Shown here piece by piece: positions 27,131-35,940 of a DNA stretch of 64,000 nucleotides (position 1 is the stretch's first letter; each line of letters begins with the position of its first letter). The DNA comes from Zhongshania sp. (GTDB taxonomy: Bacteria; Pseudomonadota; Gammaproteobacteria; Pseudomonadales; Spongiibacteraceae). The position numbers and the translations under genes are program-made. The stretch is taken from the NCBI RefSeq assembly GCF_029212375.1, contig NZ_JARGNU010000004.1, positions 124,001-188,000 of the forward strand, given 5' to 3'. The notes beneath the pieces were generated by a model. It did no database searches, had not been told where the DNA came from, and saw only the letters and a program-made list of their open reading frames with translations.

Positions 27131-27574
27131 ATGTCGCGGCGAAATAAGCGTAAGCCAATGTCCGACATTAATGTGGTTCCCTACATTGATGTGATGTTGG
27201 TGCTATTAATAGTATTTATGGTAACGGCGCCAATGCTGGTACAGGGTGTGCAGGTGAAATTGCCGCAGGCGTCTACCGAGCCAGTGCCACCTACTGATGA
27301 CGATCCTATTGTGGTTTCGGTTGATAAGCAGGGTAAGTATTACGTTACCTTGGGCGACCCAAGCAAGCAGGGTGAGCCAGCGGAGTTGGCTGATATTGGC
27401 GACAAGATCAGTAAAATTTTGCGCAATAAACCCAAAACGCCAGTAATGGTGAAGGGCGATGGCGCGGTAGATTATTCGGCGGTAGTAGCGGCGATGGCGG
27501 TCTTGCAAGGTGCGGGCGCAACGTCAATAGGCTTGATTACCGAGGAACCTAAATCGCGCAGTGGAGCGAAGTAA
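27131..27574 (+). CDS. tolR: Tol-Pal system subunit TolR
   Basis: A 147-residue ExbD/TolR protein. The single N-terminal helix carries the essential proton-carrying Asp in NVVPYIDVMLVLLIVFMV (Asp at about residue 21). A periplasmic domain follows. It works with TolQ and is 11 bases downstream of it. Confidence 0.96.
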   Translation: MSRRNKRKPMSDINVVPYIDVMLVLLIVFMVTAPMLVQGVQVKLPQASTEPVPPTDDDPIVVSVDKQGKYYVTLGDPSKQGEPAELADIGDKISKILRNKPKTPVMVKGDGAVDYSAVVAAMAVLQGAGATSIGLITEEPKSRSGAK

Positions 27575-27579
27575 GCGCG

Positions 27580-28359
27580 ATGAGTGATATAAAACTGGTT
27601 CCGGCAGCGGTAACGCTAAGCTTACATGCGGGGGTGATAGCGCTTCTGTTGTTTGGTATACCGACCATGCAGGATACAAAGCCCTTGGAGGCGCGACCGC
27701 TGGCAATACAGGCAAAATTGGTTATTGAAAAGCCGGTTAGTCGGCCGGCACCGGCTAAGCCAGTGGCGAAACCAAGTCCAAAGCCCGTGGTCAAACCGGC
27801 GCCTAAACCTGAACCGGTGAAAAAGCCCGAACCCAAGCCGACGCCGCCACCGCCAAAACCGAAGCCTGTGCCACAGGTGAAAAAGCCTGAACCAAAAGGG
27901 CCAACGCCGGAGGAGATTCGCAAGCAGCAGGAGCAGGAAAAGGCTCGCGAAGCCGCTAAGCAGAAGGCTCTACAAGAGGAGATTCGTCGCGAGCAGCAAA
28001 AGGAACTCGCTGACGCACTGGCCTCCGAAGATGATTTGGTGGAGGACGGTGAGTTAGCCTCTACCTATGCCGACATAATTACAGCATTGATTTCAAATAA
28101 TTGGACGCGGCCGCTGTCTGCCCGAAACGGTATGCAGGCGACGATCCAAATTATGACCACGCCTACTGGCGAGATAGTAGGTCATTCGATTATTAAGGGT
28201 AGCGGCGATAGCGCCTTTGATATATCCATAACCCGAGCGGTGACTCGTTTGGGCAAAATAGAGGAGCTGGCTGAGTTAGCTCGCAAAGATCCGTCGGCGT
28301 ATGAAAAAAACTTCCGACGTTTTACGATTAATTTTTCACCCCAAGATTTGAGGCGGTAA
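27580..28359 (+). CDS. tolA: Tol-Pal system energy-transducing protein TolA
   Basis: A 259-residue protein: an N-terminal membrane helix (residues 11-28), a Pro/Lys repeat region (about 45-110, many PKP and EPKP units), a charged helical stretch, and a C-terminal domain (from about 165) with the [19 protein letters not shown] core. It spans the periplasm and reaches TolB and Pal. It is shorter than E. coli TolA (421 residues) because the helical arm is short and proline-rich, making it look partly TonB-like. Confidence 0.93.
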   Translation: MSDIKLVPAAVTLSLHAGVIALLLFGIPTMQDTKPLEARPLAIQAKLVIEKPVSRPAPAKPVAKPSPKPVVKPAPKPEPVKKPEPKPTPPPPKPKPVPQVKKPEPKGPTPEEIRKQQEQEKAREAAKQKALQEEIRREQQKELADALASEDDLVEDGELASTYADIITALISNNWTRPLSARNGMQATIQIMTTPTGEIVGHSIIKGSGDSAFDISITRAVTRLGKIEELAELARKDPSAYEKNFRRFTINFSPQDLRR

Positions 28360-29651
28360 TGTTTAAACAGATTGTTACAGTGTTAGCCTTGGTGCTCGCC
28401 GGTAATTTCGCAGTGGCCGATCTCACCATCGAAATCAATAAGGGCAAGGACGACCCCGTGCCGATTGCGATTGTGCCCTTTGGTTGGCAACCCGGTGTGG
28501 CCGTGGCTGAGGATATCGCGTCTATTGTTGAAATGGATTTGCATCGCAGCGGCCAGTTTGCACCTTTGAGTCGCGGCGACATGCTGGGCCGTCCGCGCAA
28601 TGCCAGTGAAGTTTATTACCGAGACTGGAAAAGCTTGGGGGTAGACTATGTGGTGGTGGGTACACTTACGCAGCCGATGCCAGGCACATTAATGGCAAAT
28701 TATGAGCTACTAGATGTCAATACGCAGCGCGTGGTACTTACTGGCTCGGAATCGGTGAGCTCAGACAAGCCGCGTTACCTTGCGCACACCGTTAGCGACA
28801 AAATATATGAAAAACTCACAAATATTCGCGGTGCATTTAGGACGCAACTGCTTTATGTTTCCGCTGTTCGCGAAGGGGGCAATCGAACCCGCTTCCGTTT
28901 GCTGAAAAGCGACATCGATGGGGCCAATGAATCCGTACTTTTTGACAGTCGAGAGCCAATTATGGCGCCGACATGGTCCCCTGACGGCAAGAAAATCGCA
29001 TACGTATCCTTCGAAAGTAGCCGGCCTGCAATATACATGCAGGACCTTGTGACGGGTGTGCGTAAGCAGTTAACAGCGTTTCGTGGTTTAAACAGCTCGC
29101 CAGCGTTTTCACCTGATGGCACAAAAATGGCGATGGTATTGTCAAAGGACGGCAGTCCCGATGTGTATGTGATGGACTTGGCCAGCGGCAGTTTGGAGCA
29201 GGTAACCAATCACTTTGCTATCGACACTGAGCCGGCCTGGTTGCCAGATGGTAAATCGTTAATATTCACGTCTGACCGAGGCGGTAAACCGCAGATTTAT
29301 AAGGTCCAACTGAATACTGGCGCGGTAGAAAGAATTACATTTATAGGTGACTATAATGCAAGGGCAAGAGTTCTGGCAGATGGTCTGGGTTTGGTGTTAG
29401 TGCATCGCAGCAACGGTAACTTTCATATTGCAGTACAGGATTTGAAACGTAACCGTGTTGAGATACTCACAAGCACTAATTTGGACGAGTCACCTAGTGT
29501 AGCGCCAAATGCTAGTATGCTATTGTATGCAACACAGTACGATGGCAAAGGTGTTTTGGCGGCAGTATCGATAGACGGTGGAGTGAAGTATCGCTTACCG
29601 TCGCGATTCGGGGATGTGCGCGAACCGGCTTGGTCGCCTTTTCTTCAATGA
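28359..29651 (+). CDS. tolB: Tol-Pal system beta-propeller protein TolB
   Basis: A 430-residue periplasmic protein. A signal peptide (cleavage after NFAVA) precedes a D1 domain and then six WD-like propeller blades with repeats such as [18 protein letters not shown] and [18 protein letters not shown]. It links TolA with Pal. The ATG overlaps the tolA stop by one base (TAATG). Confidence 0.97.
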   Translation: MFKQIVTVLALVLAGNFAVADLTIEINKGKDDPVPIAIVPFGWQPGVAVAEDIASIVEMDLHRSGQFAPLSRGDMLGRPRNASEVYYRDWKSLGVDYVVVGTLTQPMPGTLMANYELLDVNTQRVVLTGSESVSSDKPRYLAHTVSDKIYEKLTNIRGAFRTQLLYVSAVREGGNRTRFRLLKSDIDGANESVLFDSREPIMAPTWSPDGKKIAYVSFESSRPAIYMQDLVTGVRKQLTAFRGLNSSPAFSPDGTKMAMVLSKDGSPDVYVMDLASGSLEQVTNHFAIDTEPAWLPDGKSLIFTSDRGGKPQIYKVQLNTGAVERITFIGDYNARARVLADGLGLVLVHRSNGNFHIAVQDLKRNRVEILTSTNLDESPSVAPNASMLLYATQYDGKGVLAAVSIDGGVKYRLPSRFGDVREPAWSPFLQ

Positions 29652-29673
29652 AGTAGTAGCCGGGAAAGAAAGA

Positions 29674-29703
29674 CCGAACATACAAAATGAATTGTATGTC
29701 CGG
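29674..29703. repeat. 12-bp hairpin between tolB and pal
   Basis: CCGAACATACAA (29674-29685) pairs with TTGTATGTCCGG (29692-29703), with one A-C mismatch and a 6-base loop. It lies 23 bases after the tolB stop and 34 bases before pal, without a T-run. It could be an mRNA-processing or stability stem that lets Pal be made in excess. Confidence 0.5.
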
Positions 29704-29736
29704 AAGTGTGTAATCAAAATTTGACGGGAAAATGCC

Positions 29737-30231
29737 ATGAAATACCAAGCAAAAAATATGTTTTTGGGTGTAGCTTTCTTCAGCGTGCTGTTGGCTGGTT
29801 GTGCATCAACCGATACCGATAGCAGTGGTCAGGACGGTGCTGATACTGTTAGCACTTACACTGAGTCTGCTGATGCGAATAGCTCCGCTTACGATGCCCA
29901 AGACATGATGAATCTCGAAACGGTTTTCCATTTCGAATTCGACCAAGCCACTTTGACTGCTAAGGCTCGTAAAGCTCTGGACGCGCAAATTGTTCGTCTG
30001 AAGAAAACTACTGGTCCTGTGCGTCTGGAAGGTCATGCTGACGAGCGCGGCACCCGTGAATACAACATCGCTCTTGGCGAGCGTCGTGCTATTGCTGTAG
30101 CAGATTACATGGCAATTAATGGCATTCCGCGCTACCGTATTGAGACTGTTAGCTACGGCGAAGAGCGTCCAGTTGCATTCGGCCAGTCTGAATCAACTTA
30201 CTCTCAGAACCGTCGCGTTGAACTGAAGTAA
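29737..30231 (+). CDS. pal: Peptidoglycan-associated lipoprotein Pal
   Basis: A 164-residue outer membrane lipoprotein. The lipobox is LLAGC|AST (Cys22). The OmpA C-like domain has FHFEFDQATLTAKARKALDAQ and the peptidoglycan-binding LEGHADERGTREYNIALGERRA (near residues 98-119, partly quoted). It anchors the outer membrane to the wall and binds TolB. Codon use is more biased than in neighbours, consistent with high expression. Confidence 0.97.
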   Translation: MKYQAKNMFLGVAFFSVLLAGCASTDTDSSGQDGADTVSTYTESADANSSAYDAQDMMNLETVFHFEFDQATLTAKARKALDAQIVRLKKTTGPVRLEGHADERGTREYNIALGERRAIAVADYMAINGIPRYRIETVSYGEERPVAFGQSESTYSQNRRVELK

Positions 30232-30246
30232 TTTAAAGGCGTACTG

Positions 30247-31083
30247 ATGCAGTTTACAAAACCACTGTTCTTGCTGCTGCCGGCAGCGTGTTTGTCGGCG
30301 CAGTTGTGGGCGCAAGCCCCAGTTGTCGATATGAACTCACCTCGGCAGGCCGCTGAATCCGGTCGTAGCATGCAGGGCGAGATTTATCAGCAGCTTCAGC
30401 AGCTTCGTCAAGAAATGATGGCGCTGCGCGGAATAGTGGAAGAGCAAGAGCATCAGATCAGCCAGCTAAAACAGCAGGGCCTAGATCGCTATATAGATTT
30501 AGACCGCCGTTTGGGTTCGCTAACCACTGGCGCCGCAGGCGCGGTGGTTGGCAGCTCTGGCGCGACAACGGACACGACAATAGATGCTGAAAGCGGTGAA
30601 ATGCTGTCTGGCAGCGAAAGCCCTACTGTTAGTGCGCCGAGTCCTGTTATCGCAAGTCCCTCAGTTTCTGGTCCGGCTCCGGCTGTGGCGAGTGCTGGGA
30701 ATGATTCATCCGACTACACCGACGCTTACGCCTTGGTGAGAAGTGGCAGTTACGATCAAGCCATCACGGCATTTCTAGCATATGTAGAGCGCTACCCCTC
30801 AGGCCGCTACACGCCAAACGCGTGGTATTGGCTGGGCGAGCTTTATGTCGCTGTTAAACCCCAGAATTTAAAAGGCGCAACCGAGGCCTTTCAATATTTG
30901 CTAAGCAAATATCCCGACCACGATAAAGTCCCCGCTGCCATGTATAAATTGGGCACGGTCTACTTCTTGAATGGCAATAAGCAAAAATCCCAAGAATTAC
31001 TGACGCATGTTATTGACCGCTACGGCAGTACCGGCAACTCTGCAGTAAACAAATCGCGGGAATTTCTCCGTAAGAATTTCTGA
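30247..31083 (+). CDS. cpoB: Cell division coordinator CpoB (YbgF)
   Basis: A 278-residue periplasmic protein. Signal peptide (cleavage near LWA|QAP), then a coiled coil (about residues 38-80, QQLQQLRQEMMALRGIVEEQ) for trimerisation, a Ser/Pro/Ala-rich linker (about 100-155), and C-terminal TPR repeats (YTDAYALVRSGSYDQAITAF onward). It couples Tol-Pal with septal wall synthesis. It ends the operon, 15 bases after pal. Confidence 0.95.
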   Translation: MQFTKPLFLLLPAACLSAQLWAQAPVVDMNSPRQAAESGRSMQGEIYQQLQQLRQEMMALRGIVEEQEHQISQLKQQGLDRYIDLDRRLGSLTTGAAGAVVGSSGATTDTTIDAESGEMLSGSESPTVSAPSPVIASPSVSGPAPAVASAGNDSSDYTDAYALVRSGSYDQAITAFLAYVERYPSGRYTPNAWYWLGELYVAVKPQNLKGATEAFQYLLSKYPDHDKVPAAMYKLGTVYFLNGNKQKSQELLTHVIDRYGSTGNSAVNKSREFLRKNF

Positions 31084-31150
31084 TTGTTCGCGGAGCAAAG
31101 CTTGCGCGGCTGGTCTCCGGAAACAATCCAGTATCCGGTAACTGGCGTCA

Positions 31151-31801
31151 ATGAAAGCTAACACCCTTCGTATTACTGAAATATTCTATTCCCTGCAGGG
31201 CGAGTCCCGTACCTTGGGCTTGCCCACCGTGTTTGTGCGCCTTACGGGTTGCCCCCTGCGGTGTGTGTACTGCGATACCGAATACGCCTTTCATGGCGGT
31301 GAGCGCCGTGAGCTTAACGATATTCTCGCCGAAGTGGCCAAGTATTCCCCACGTTATGTCTGCGTCACTGGCGGTGAGCCGCTGGCGCAACCGGAATGCT
31401 TAAGCCTACTTACCGCACTCTGTGATGCAGGCTATGAGGTGTCCTTAGAAACCAGCGGCGCCTTGCCTATCGAAAAGGTGGATTCGCGGGTTTCACGGGT
31501 TGTCGATCTAAAAACCCCTGCTTCGGGTGAAATGCATCGCAATCTTATGGATAATATCCCCTTTCTCACCCCGCTCGACCAAGTTAAGTTTGTGCTGTGT
31601 AATCGTGAAGATTACGACTGGGCGAGATTCCAGCTCGATAGCCACCAGCTAAATAAGCGCGCCGGTGAAGTTTTGTTTTCACCTAGCTTTGGTCAGCTAA
31701 GCGCGACCGATTTGGCAAACTGGATAGTGGCAGACAACCTCCCTGTGCGTTTCCAGATGCAATTACACAAAATATTGTGGAATGACGCCGCAGGGCATTA
31801 G
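31151..31801 (+). CDS. queE: 7-carboxy-7-deazaguanine synthase QueE
   Basis: A 216-residue radical SAM enzyme. The iron-sulfur motif is GCPLRCVYCDTEYAF (Cys34xxxCys38xxCys41), and GGEPLAQPE follows near residue 76. It converts 6-carboxytetrahydropterin to 7-carboxy-7-deazaguanine, a step to queuosine. It precedes queC by 15 bases, forming a preQ0 synthesis pair. Confidence 0.95.
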   Translation: MKANTLRITEIFYSLQGESRTLGLPTVFVRLTGCPLRCVYCDTEYAFHGGERRELNDILAEVAKYSPRYVCVTGGEPLAQPECLSLLTALCDAGYEVSLETSGALPIEKVDSRVSRVVDLKTPASGEMHRNLMDNIPFLTPLDQVKFVLCNREDYDWARFQLDSHQLNKRAGEVLFSPSFGQLSATDLANWIVADNLPVRFQMQLHKILWNDAAGH

Positions 31802-31816
31802 AAAAGAGGACGTGTT

Positions 31817-32494
31817 TTGCAAAAGAAAGCAGTCGTACTGGTTTCCGGTGGCTTAGACAGCGCTACGGTATTGGCCCAGGCAACAACCGCAGGTTACGAA
31901 TGCTACGCCCTAGCATTTGACTACGGCCAGCGTCACCGCGCCGAATTAGTCGCCGCCAAGCGCGTCGCAGAAAGCGGTGGCGCCAAAGAGTTTAAAATTA
32001 TTAAGCTGGATTTAAGCAGTATTGGTGGCTCCGCCTTAACCGATATGAAAATCGACGTACCGGATGCAGGCGCGCTGGGAATTCCTGTTACCTATGTGCC
32101 AGCGCGCAATACTGTGTTTTTGTCTATTGCTCTAGGCTGGGCAGAAGTTCTCGACGCCGACGATATATTTATTGGCGTGAATGCCGTGGACTACTCGGGC
32201 TACCCCGATTGCCGCCCGGCATTTATCGAAGCCTTCGAGACCCTCGCCAATGTCGCTACCAAGGCGGGCGTAGAAGGGCATGGCATGCACATACACACCC
32301 CGCTAATGACGCTCAGCAAAGCGGATATCATCAAGCAGGGCCTAGAGCTAGGTGTGGATTACGCCCAAACTGTGTCGTGTTACCAAGCCAATAGCGACGG
32401 CGAAGCTTGTGGCCGCTGCGATAGCTGCCATCTTCGTCGTGAAGGTTTTCAGCAGGCGCATGTTGCAGATCCTACCCGATATCGGAAACTGTAA
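31817..32494 (+). CDS. queC: 7-cyano-7-deazaguanine synthase QueC
   Basis: A 225-residue protein. The PP-loop [12 protein letters not shown] is at residues 9-20, and the zinc-binding cluster [16 protein letters not shown] ends at about residue 205. It makes preQ0 from 7-carboxy-7-deazaguanine, ATP and ammonia. The start is TTG at 31817 with GAGGA upstream. Confidence 0.95.
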   Translation: MQKKAVVLVSGGLDSATVLAQATTAGYECYALAFDYGQRHRAELVAAKRVAESGGAKEFKIIKLDLSSIGGSALTDMKIDVPDAGALGIPVTYVPARNTVFLSIALGWAEVLDADDIFIGVNAVDYSGYPDCRPAFIEAFETLANVATKAGVEGHGMHIHTPLMTLSKADIIKQGLELGVDYAQTVSCYQANSDGEACGRCDSCHLRREGFQQAHVADPTRYRKL

Positions 32495-32648
32495 TAAAAC
32501 TGCATTTTTTAACACTAAACGGTTGTTTTTTCTTTTGAAATCCGTATTATAGGCGCCTCTTTCGGGGTCACTGAAAAGACGCAATTTTAGCGAATAATCA
32601 GTGATTTAGGTCTAGTAAATAATACTGGATTCATTCGAAAGATAGCAT

Positions 32649-32654
32649 TACAAT
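32649..32654 (+). promoter_or_regulatory. Possible -10 element of the tRNA-Lys promoter
   Basis: TACAAT is followed directly by a GC-rich stretch (GCGGCCCCCGG), the sort of discriminator expected for stringently controlled stable-RNA promoters. A -35 element at the right spacing (TGGATT, 32626-32631) is poor. Tentative. Confidence 0.3.
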
Positions 32655-32693
32655 GCGGCCCCCGGAACACGCGGGTAGCAAAAAAGAGAATTT

Positions 32694-32768
32694 GGGCCGT
32701 TAGCTCAGTGGTAGAGCAGTTGGCTTTTAACCAATTGGTCGATGGTTCGAATCCATCACGGCCCACCA
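32694..32768 (+). tRNA. tRNA-Lys (anticodon UUU)
   Basis: A full cloverleaf of 75 bases including the encoded CCA. Acceptor stem GGGCCGT/ACGGCCC, D-arm AGCTCAGTGGTAGAGC, anticodon arm GTTGG-CTTTTAA-CCAAT with anticodon TTT, and T-arm GATGG-TTCGAAT-CCATC. It closely matches gammaproteobacterial tRNA-Lys. Confidence 0.97.
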
Positions 32769-32785
32769 TTTTCTCTAAAGAATTC

Positions 32786-32816
32786 AAAGCGTTGCATACA
32801 TGCAGCGCTTTTTTTT
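32786..32816 (+). terminator. Intrinsic terminator after tRNA-Lys
   Basis: AAAGCGTTGCA and TGCAGCGCTTT pair with one G-U wobble around TACA, followed by a run of eight T. It begins 17 bases after the CCA end. Confidence 0.85.
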
Positions 32817-32908
32817 GTCTGGACTTTCTCTTTTGACCAATCTGTGACAAGTTTTTGCCGATTCGGCTTAAGTTTGAGCAATTTTAAAAGCCAATTGGTC
32901 AATTCCAC

Positions 32909-34639
32909 CTAGGAATCTAGGTTGAGCTTGAGACCTATCAAAGAGATCTCCCCATTTTTCATTTCCTTAACAGTCAGTTTAAGTTGTGGGAATGTCAGTG
33001 CGTCACCAACCACGGGCCGTCCTCTAAACTTGCGCTTAATGTGCTCGCCTACGGTGAGGTGTTTTAATTCATCGGGTATTTCAAAGTTATAAAGGAGCGC
33101 CAGATTCCCCAATTCGCTGTTTGGCCGAATAGTAAAATCTCCGAAATAACTGGACGATTGTTTTGATGACATGCGTGAAAGGACCGGGGAGAATAACTCG
33201 GCTAGTTTTTCGGCCATACCGGTAGTGGCAACGATGACAACTTGATCGCGCTCTTTAAGCGTGTTCTCTTCGTTTGAGTTAAGTGGGATTTCATCGCGGA
33301 TGAGCGCGACGACCTGAGCGCTGTCTGGTAACACCAGCTGATAGATAGATTTGCCAATGACACTGCTTCCGGCAACCACCTGATACACCACTAAGTCTTT
33401 GTGAGGGTTGCTGGGCAAGTGGGTGCTTTTAAAGCTGGGCAGTTTTAATGCCACGGGCAAGTCGACTTTTAACCAGCGGGCCATTGGTGCAATGGTCCAG
33501 CCTTGGATGACCAGCGAGGTTAATACCACGAAGAACACCAATTCAAAGTAGATGCGCGCGTTCTCTAAGCCTGCAAGGGAGGGGAATAGAGCGAGAATGA
33601 TCGGTACCGCACCGCGTAATCCACACCAGCTTACAAAAACTTGATCGCGCACGGGAAACCTGAACGGCAGCAGTGATACCGCAACAGCCAGTGGCCGCGC
33701 GATGAATATCAGAACACCGGCGATAATTAGCGCCGGAATGATGATGGGGGGCAGCAGGCTTGGCGTTACCAAGAGGCCTAGCATTAAGAACATGCCAATC
33801 TGACTCAACCAGGCGATGCCATCGTGAAAGCGTCGTATGTCATTCATATACAAAGATGACGTGGTGCCGGTCATCACGCCAGCGATGTAAATGGCGAGAA
33901 AACCGCTGCCCCCGCTAAAGCTGGTGCCGCCAAATAAGGTGAGCGCGGCGGCAAAGACCATTAAGGGGTATAAGGACACCGGCAATGTTATTTTGCCCAG
34001 CGCTGCCGGGATGACGTAGCCGCCCAGCACCCCGAAGAGAAGGCCGAGCCCCATTTGCTTGGCAAGCTCGGCTAGCAGCAGCCAGCCACTTAATCCGGCA
34101 GGGCTGCTAAGGGCTTCAACGAGCGTGATGGTTAGGAAAATGGCCATAGGGTCGTTGGAGCCAGATTCAATCTCTAGCGTGGCACCGGTTCGATCCTTTA
34201 GGTTTAGCCCAGCATTTTTGATAAGGCCGAATACCGCCGCCGCATCTGTTGAGCCGACAATCGCGCCGATCAATAAGCCCTCTTGCCAAGGTAGGTCAAG
34301 GATATAACAGGCGGCCGCGCCGGTTATTCCTGCGGTGAGAAATACGCCCACAGTGGCTAAGGAGAGCGCAGGCCGTAAGCTGCTGCGAAAGGTATCCATA
34401 CGGGTGCCAAGCCCGCCATCAAAAATGATAATGGCGAGTGCGAGGTTGCCAATTAAAAACGCGGTGTCGATATCATCAAAGTGGATGCCGCCGATGCCGT
34501 CTTCGCCAGCTAGCATGCCGAGTAGCAGGAATATCAGTAATAGGGGAGCCCCTAGGCGACGGGAGATGATGCTGGCAAACACCGCAAATAAGAATAGTGC
34601 GGCGCCGATAAATACAAGTTGGTAGGTGTGCTCAATCAT
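32909..34639 (-). CDS. nhaP2: K+/H+ antiporter of the NhaP2/CvrA type
   Basis: A 576-residue CPA1-family exchanger. About 12 membrane helices fill residues 5-390, with the ion-site motifs GSTDAAAVFGLIKN (near 128) and ESGSNDPMAIFL (near 157). A TrkA-C domain (about 415-485) and a C-terminal transporter-associated (CorC/HlyC-like) domain follow, as in CvrA/NhaP2. It likely exports K+ in exchange for protons for volume and pH control. The gene stands alone, convergent with tRNA-Lys. Confidence 0.9.
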   Translation of the reverse strand: MIEHTYQLVFIGAALFLFAVFASIISRRLGAPLLLIFLLLGMLAGEDGIGGIHFDDIDTAFLIGNLALAIIIFDGGLGTRMDTFRSSLRPALSLATVGVFLTAGITGAAACYILDLPWQEGLLIGAIVGSTDAAAVFGLIKNAGLNLKDRTGATLEIESGSNDPMAIFLTITLVEALSSPAGLSGWLLLAELAKQMGLGLLFGVLGGYVIPAALGKITLPVSLYPLMVFAAALTLFGGTSFSGGSGFLAIYIAGVMTGTTSSLYMNDIRRFHDGIAWLSQIGMFLMLGLLVTPSLLPPIIIPALIIAGVLIFIARPLAVAVSLLPFRFPVRDQVFVSWCGLRGAVPIILALFPSLAGLENARIYFELVFFVVLTSLVIQGWTIAPMARWLKVDLPVALKLPSFKSTHLPSNPHKDLVVYQVVAGSSVIGKSIYQLVLPDSAQVVALIRDEIPLNSNEENTLKERDQVVIVATTGMAEKLAELFSPVLSRMSSKQSSSYFGDFTIRPNSELGNLALLYNFEIPDELKHLTVGEHIKRKFRGRPVVGDALTFPQLKLTVKEMKNGEISLIGLKLNLDS

Positions 34640-34814
34640 CTGCTGGCTAGGTGCTCATGACTTGCGGTGTATTGGGTTAGTTCTTTGTAGTCTGGCTAGG
34701 TAACGGCAATTCTATCCCATTAAGGCGCTTGCCTTGGCTTTATATAGGAGATTAGATAATTTCAGGGAACCGTGGCGATTTCTGCTTTGTTGCTGCATGC
34801 GGGTGTTGCTTTGT

Positions 34815-35825
34815 TTAAGTGCCGGCTCTTAGTTGGCGAATTCCTAAACCGGTGCGGCGCTTGAGCATCTTTCCTAGGGATTTGGCATCGGAATAGCCCA
34901 GTTTTTCGGCAATCGCCTCCATAGATTCACCGCGCCGCAGTTGGCGGAGGGTGAGTTTTTCAAAGACTTGTTCTTGGACCTCTTTGTAGGTGAGTTTTTC
35001 ATCCTTCAGCCTGCGCAATAGTGTGCGCTCACCGATTTCCAGTTTAGCGGATACTGTTTGACGCGATGGCGCCACGCCTTCGTCGATCAATTTTAGTATG
35101 GCTTTTTCGATAATGGCACTTTGGCTATTGAGTGTGCGAACTTGATAGTCAAGGCTGGTATCAAGGGATTCGTAAAGTTGGGGGTCGGCTGACTGGAGTG
35201 GAAGGTCTAGCAGTTTTGCGTCTAGGCATAGTGCGTATTCCTTGCAGTTAAATCGGCAGTGCGCGTTGAGCTTGGCCTCATATATTTCTTTTAGGCCAAA
35301 GTCTGGGTGCGCAAACCAGATTTCAGCATATTTATAGGTGTTGTTTGGGAAGCAGTCTTGCAAAATCCGAACACAGGCGCAGATAAAGGCGTCATAGGAG
35401 TAATGGGTAACCTCTAAATTGGGGTTTGCAAGGCGAAATCGCATCACGCCTAAGCCGCGTTCTTCCGTGAGTGAAAATTGCCACACTTCGCTTACCAAGG
35501 AGATTTGATCGAGCGCTTCTAGAATGGATTGTCGAAATGTTTTGGCGACCATCATCTTAAAGGCCAGTGAGCCAATGGTTCTAAAGTGGAAGTGGTCTAA
35601 TACATCCAGACCAAGATCGACTCGGCCAGTTAATCGCTGTGCTAATTTCCAAAGCGCAGTGAGATCCTCTTGGTTCACCCGATTCACTGAGTCCCAAGCG
35701 AGTGAAGGAATACCCGCTTTCTTCAATAACTGCCCGCGATCAAAGCCGCAGGCCGCAGCGGTAACATTGGCGACCATGTCAGCCCACTGAGCGTGGGCGG
35801 TGATAGCTAATGAGCTGTTTGTCAC
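34815..35825 (-). CDS. AraC-family transcriptional regulator
   Basis: A 336-residue protein. An N-terminal ligand-binding domain of the type found in OruR-like AraC proteins (residues 15-210) precedes the two C-terminal helix-turn-helices: APSRQTVSAKLEIGERTLLRRLK and MEAIAEKLGYSDAKSLGKMLKRRTG. It is divergent from the beta-helix/cytochrome gene, with 115 bases between their starts, so it may regulate it. The ligand is unknown. Confidence 0.88.
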   Translation of the reverse strand: MTNSSLAITAHAQWADMVANVTAAACGFDRGQLLKKAGIPSLAWDSVNRVNQEDLTALWKLAQRLTGRVDLGLDVLDHFHFRTIGSLAFKMMVAKTFRQSILEALDQISLVSEVWQFSLTEERGLGVMRFRLANPNLEVTHYSYDAFICACVRILQDCFPNNTYKYAEIWFAHPDFGLKEIYEAKLNAHCRFNCKEYALCLDAKLLDLPLQSADPQLYESLDTSLDYQVRTLNSQSAIIEKAILKLIDEGVAPSRQTVSAKLEIGERTLLRRLKDEKLTYKEVQEQVFEKLTLRQLRRGESMEAIAEKLGYSDAKSLGKMLKRRTGLGIRQLRAGT

Positions 35826-35940
35826 AAATTAACCCGTTTAAGACACGTTTCCGCATTGTACCTAATTCTTTACAAGGTAGCATAATTGCTTGATGGCGGC
35901 AGGCCGCTCAATAGTTCATAGACGTCGCAGATGGAATGTT

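Noticed and set aside
27710-27910. CRISPR-like or tandem repeat in tolA
   Set aside because: It is the Pro/Lys-rich coding repeat of TolA, with irregular units and no spacers.
31084-31150. Possible preQ1 riboswitch upstream of queE
   Set aside because: Only short ambiguous stems (CCAGT/ACTGG) are present, and I could not see the conserved preQ1 pseudoknot pattern.
32587-32850. ORF on the minus strand across the tRNA-Lys gene (with GRDGFEPSTNWLKANCSTTE)
   Set aside because: It is the antisense reading of the tRNA, a well-known false protein in annotations; the tRNA on the plus strand explains the sequence.
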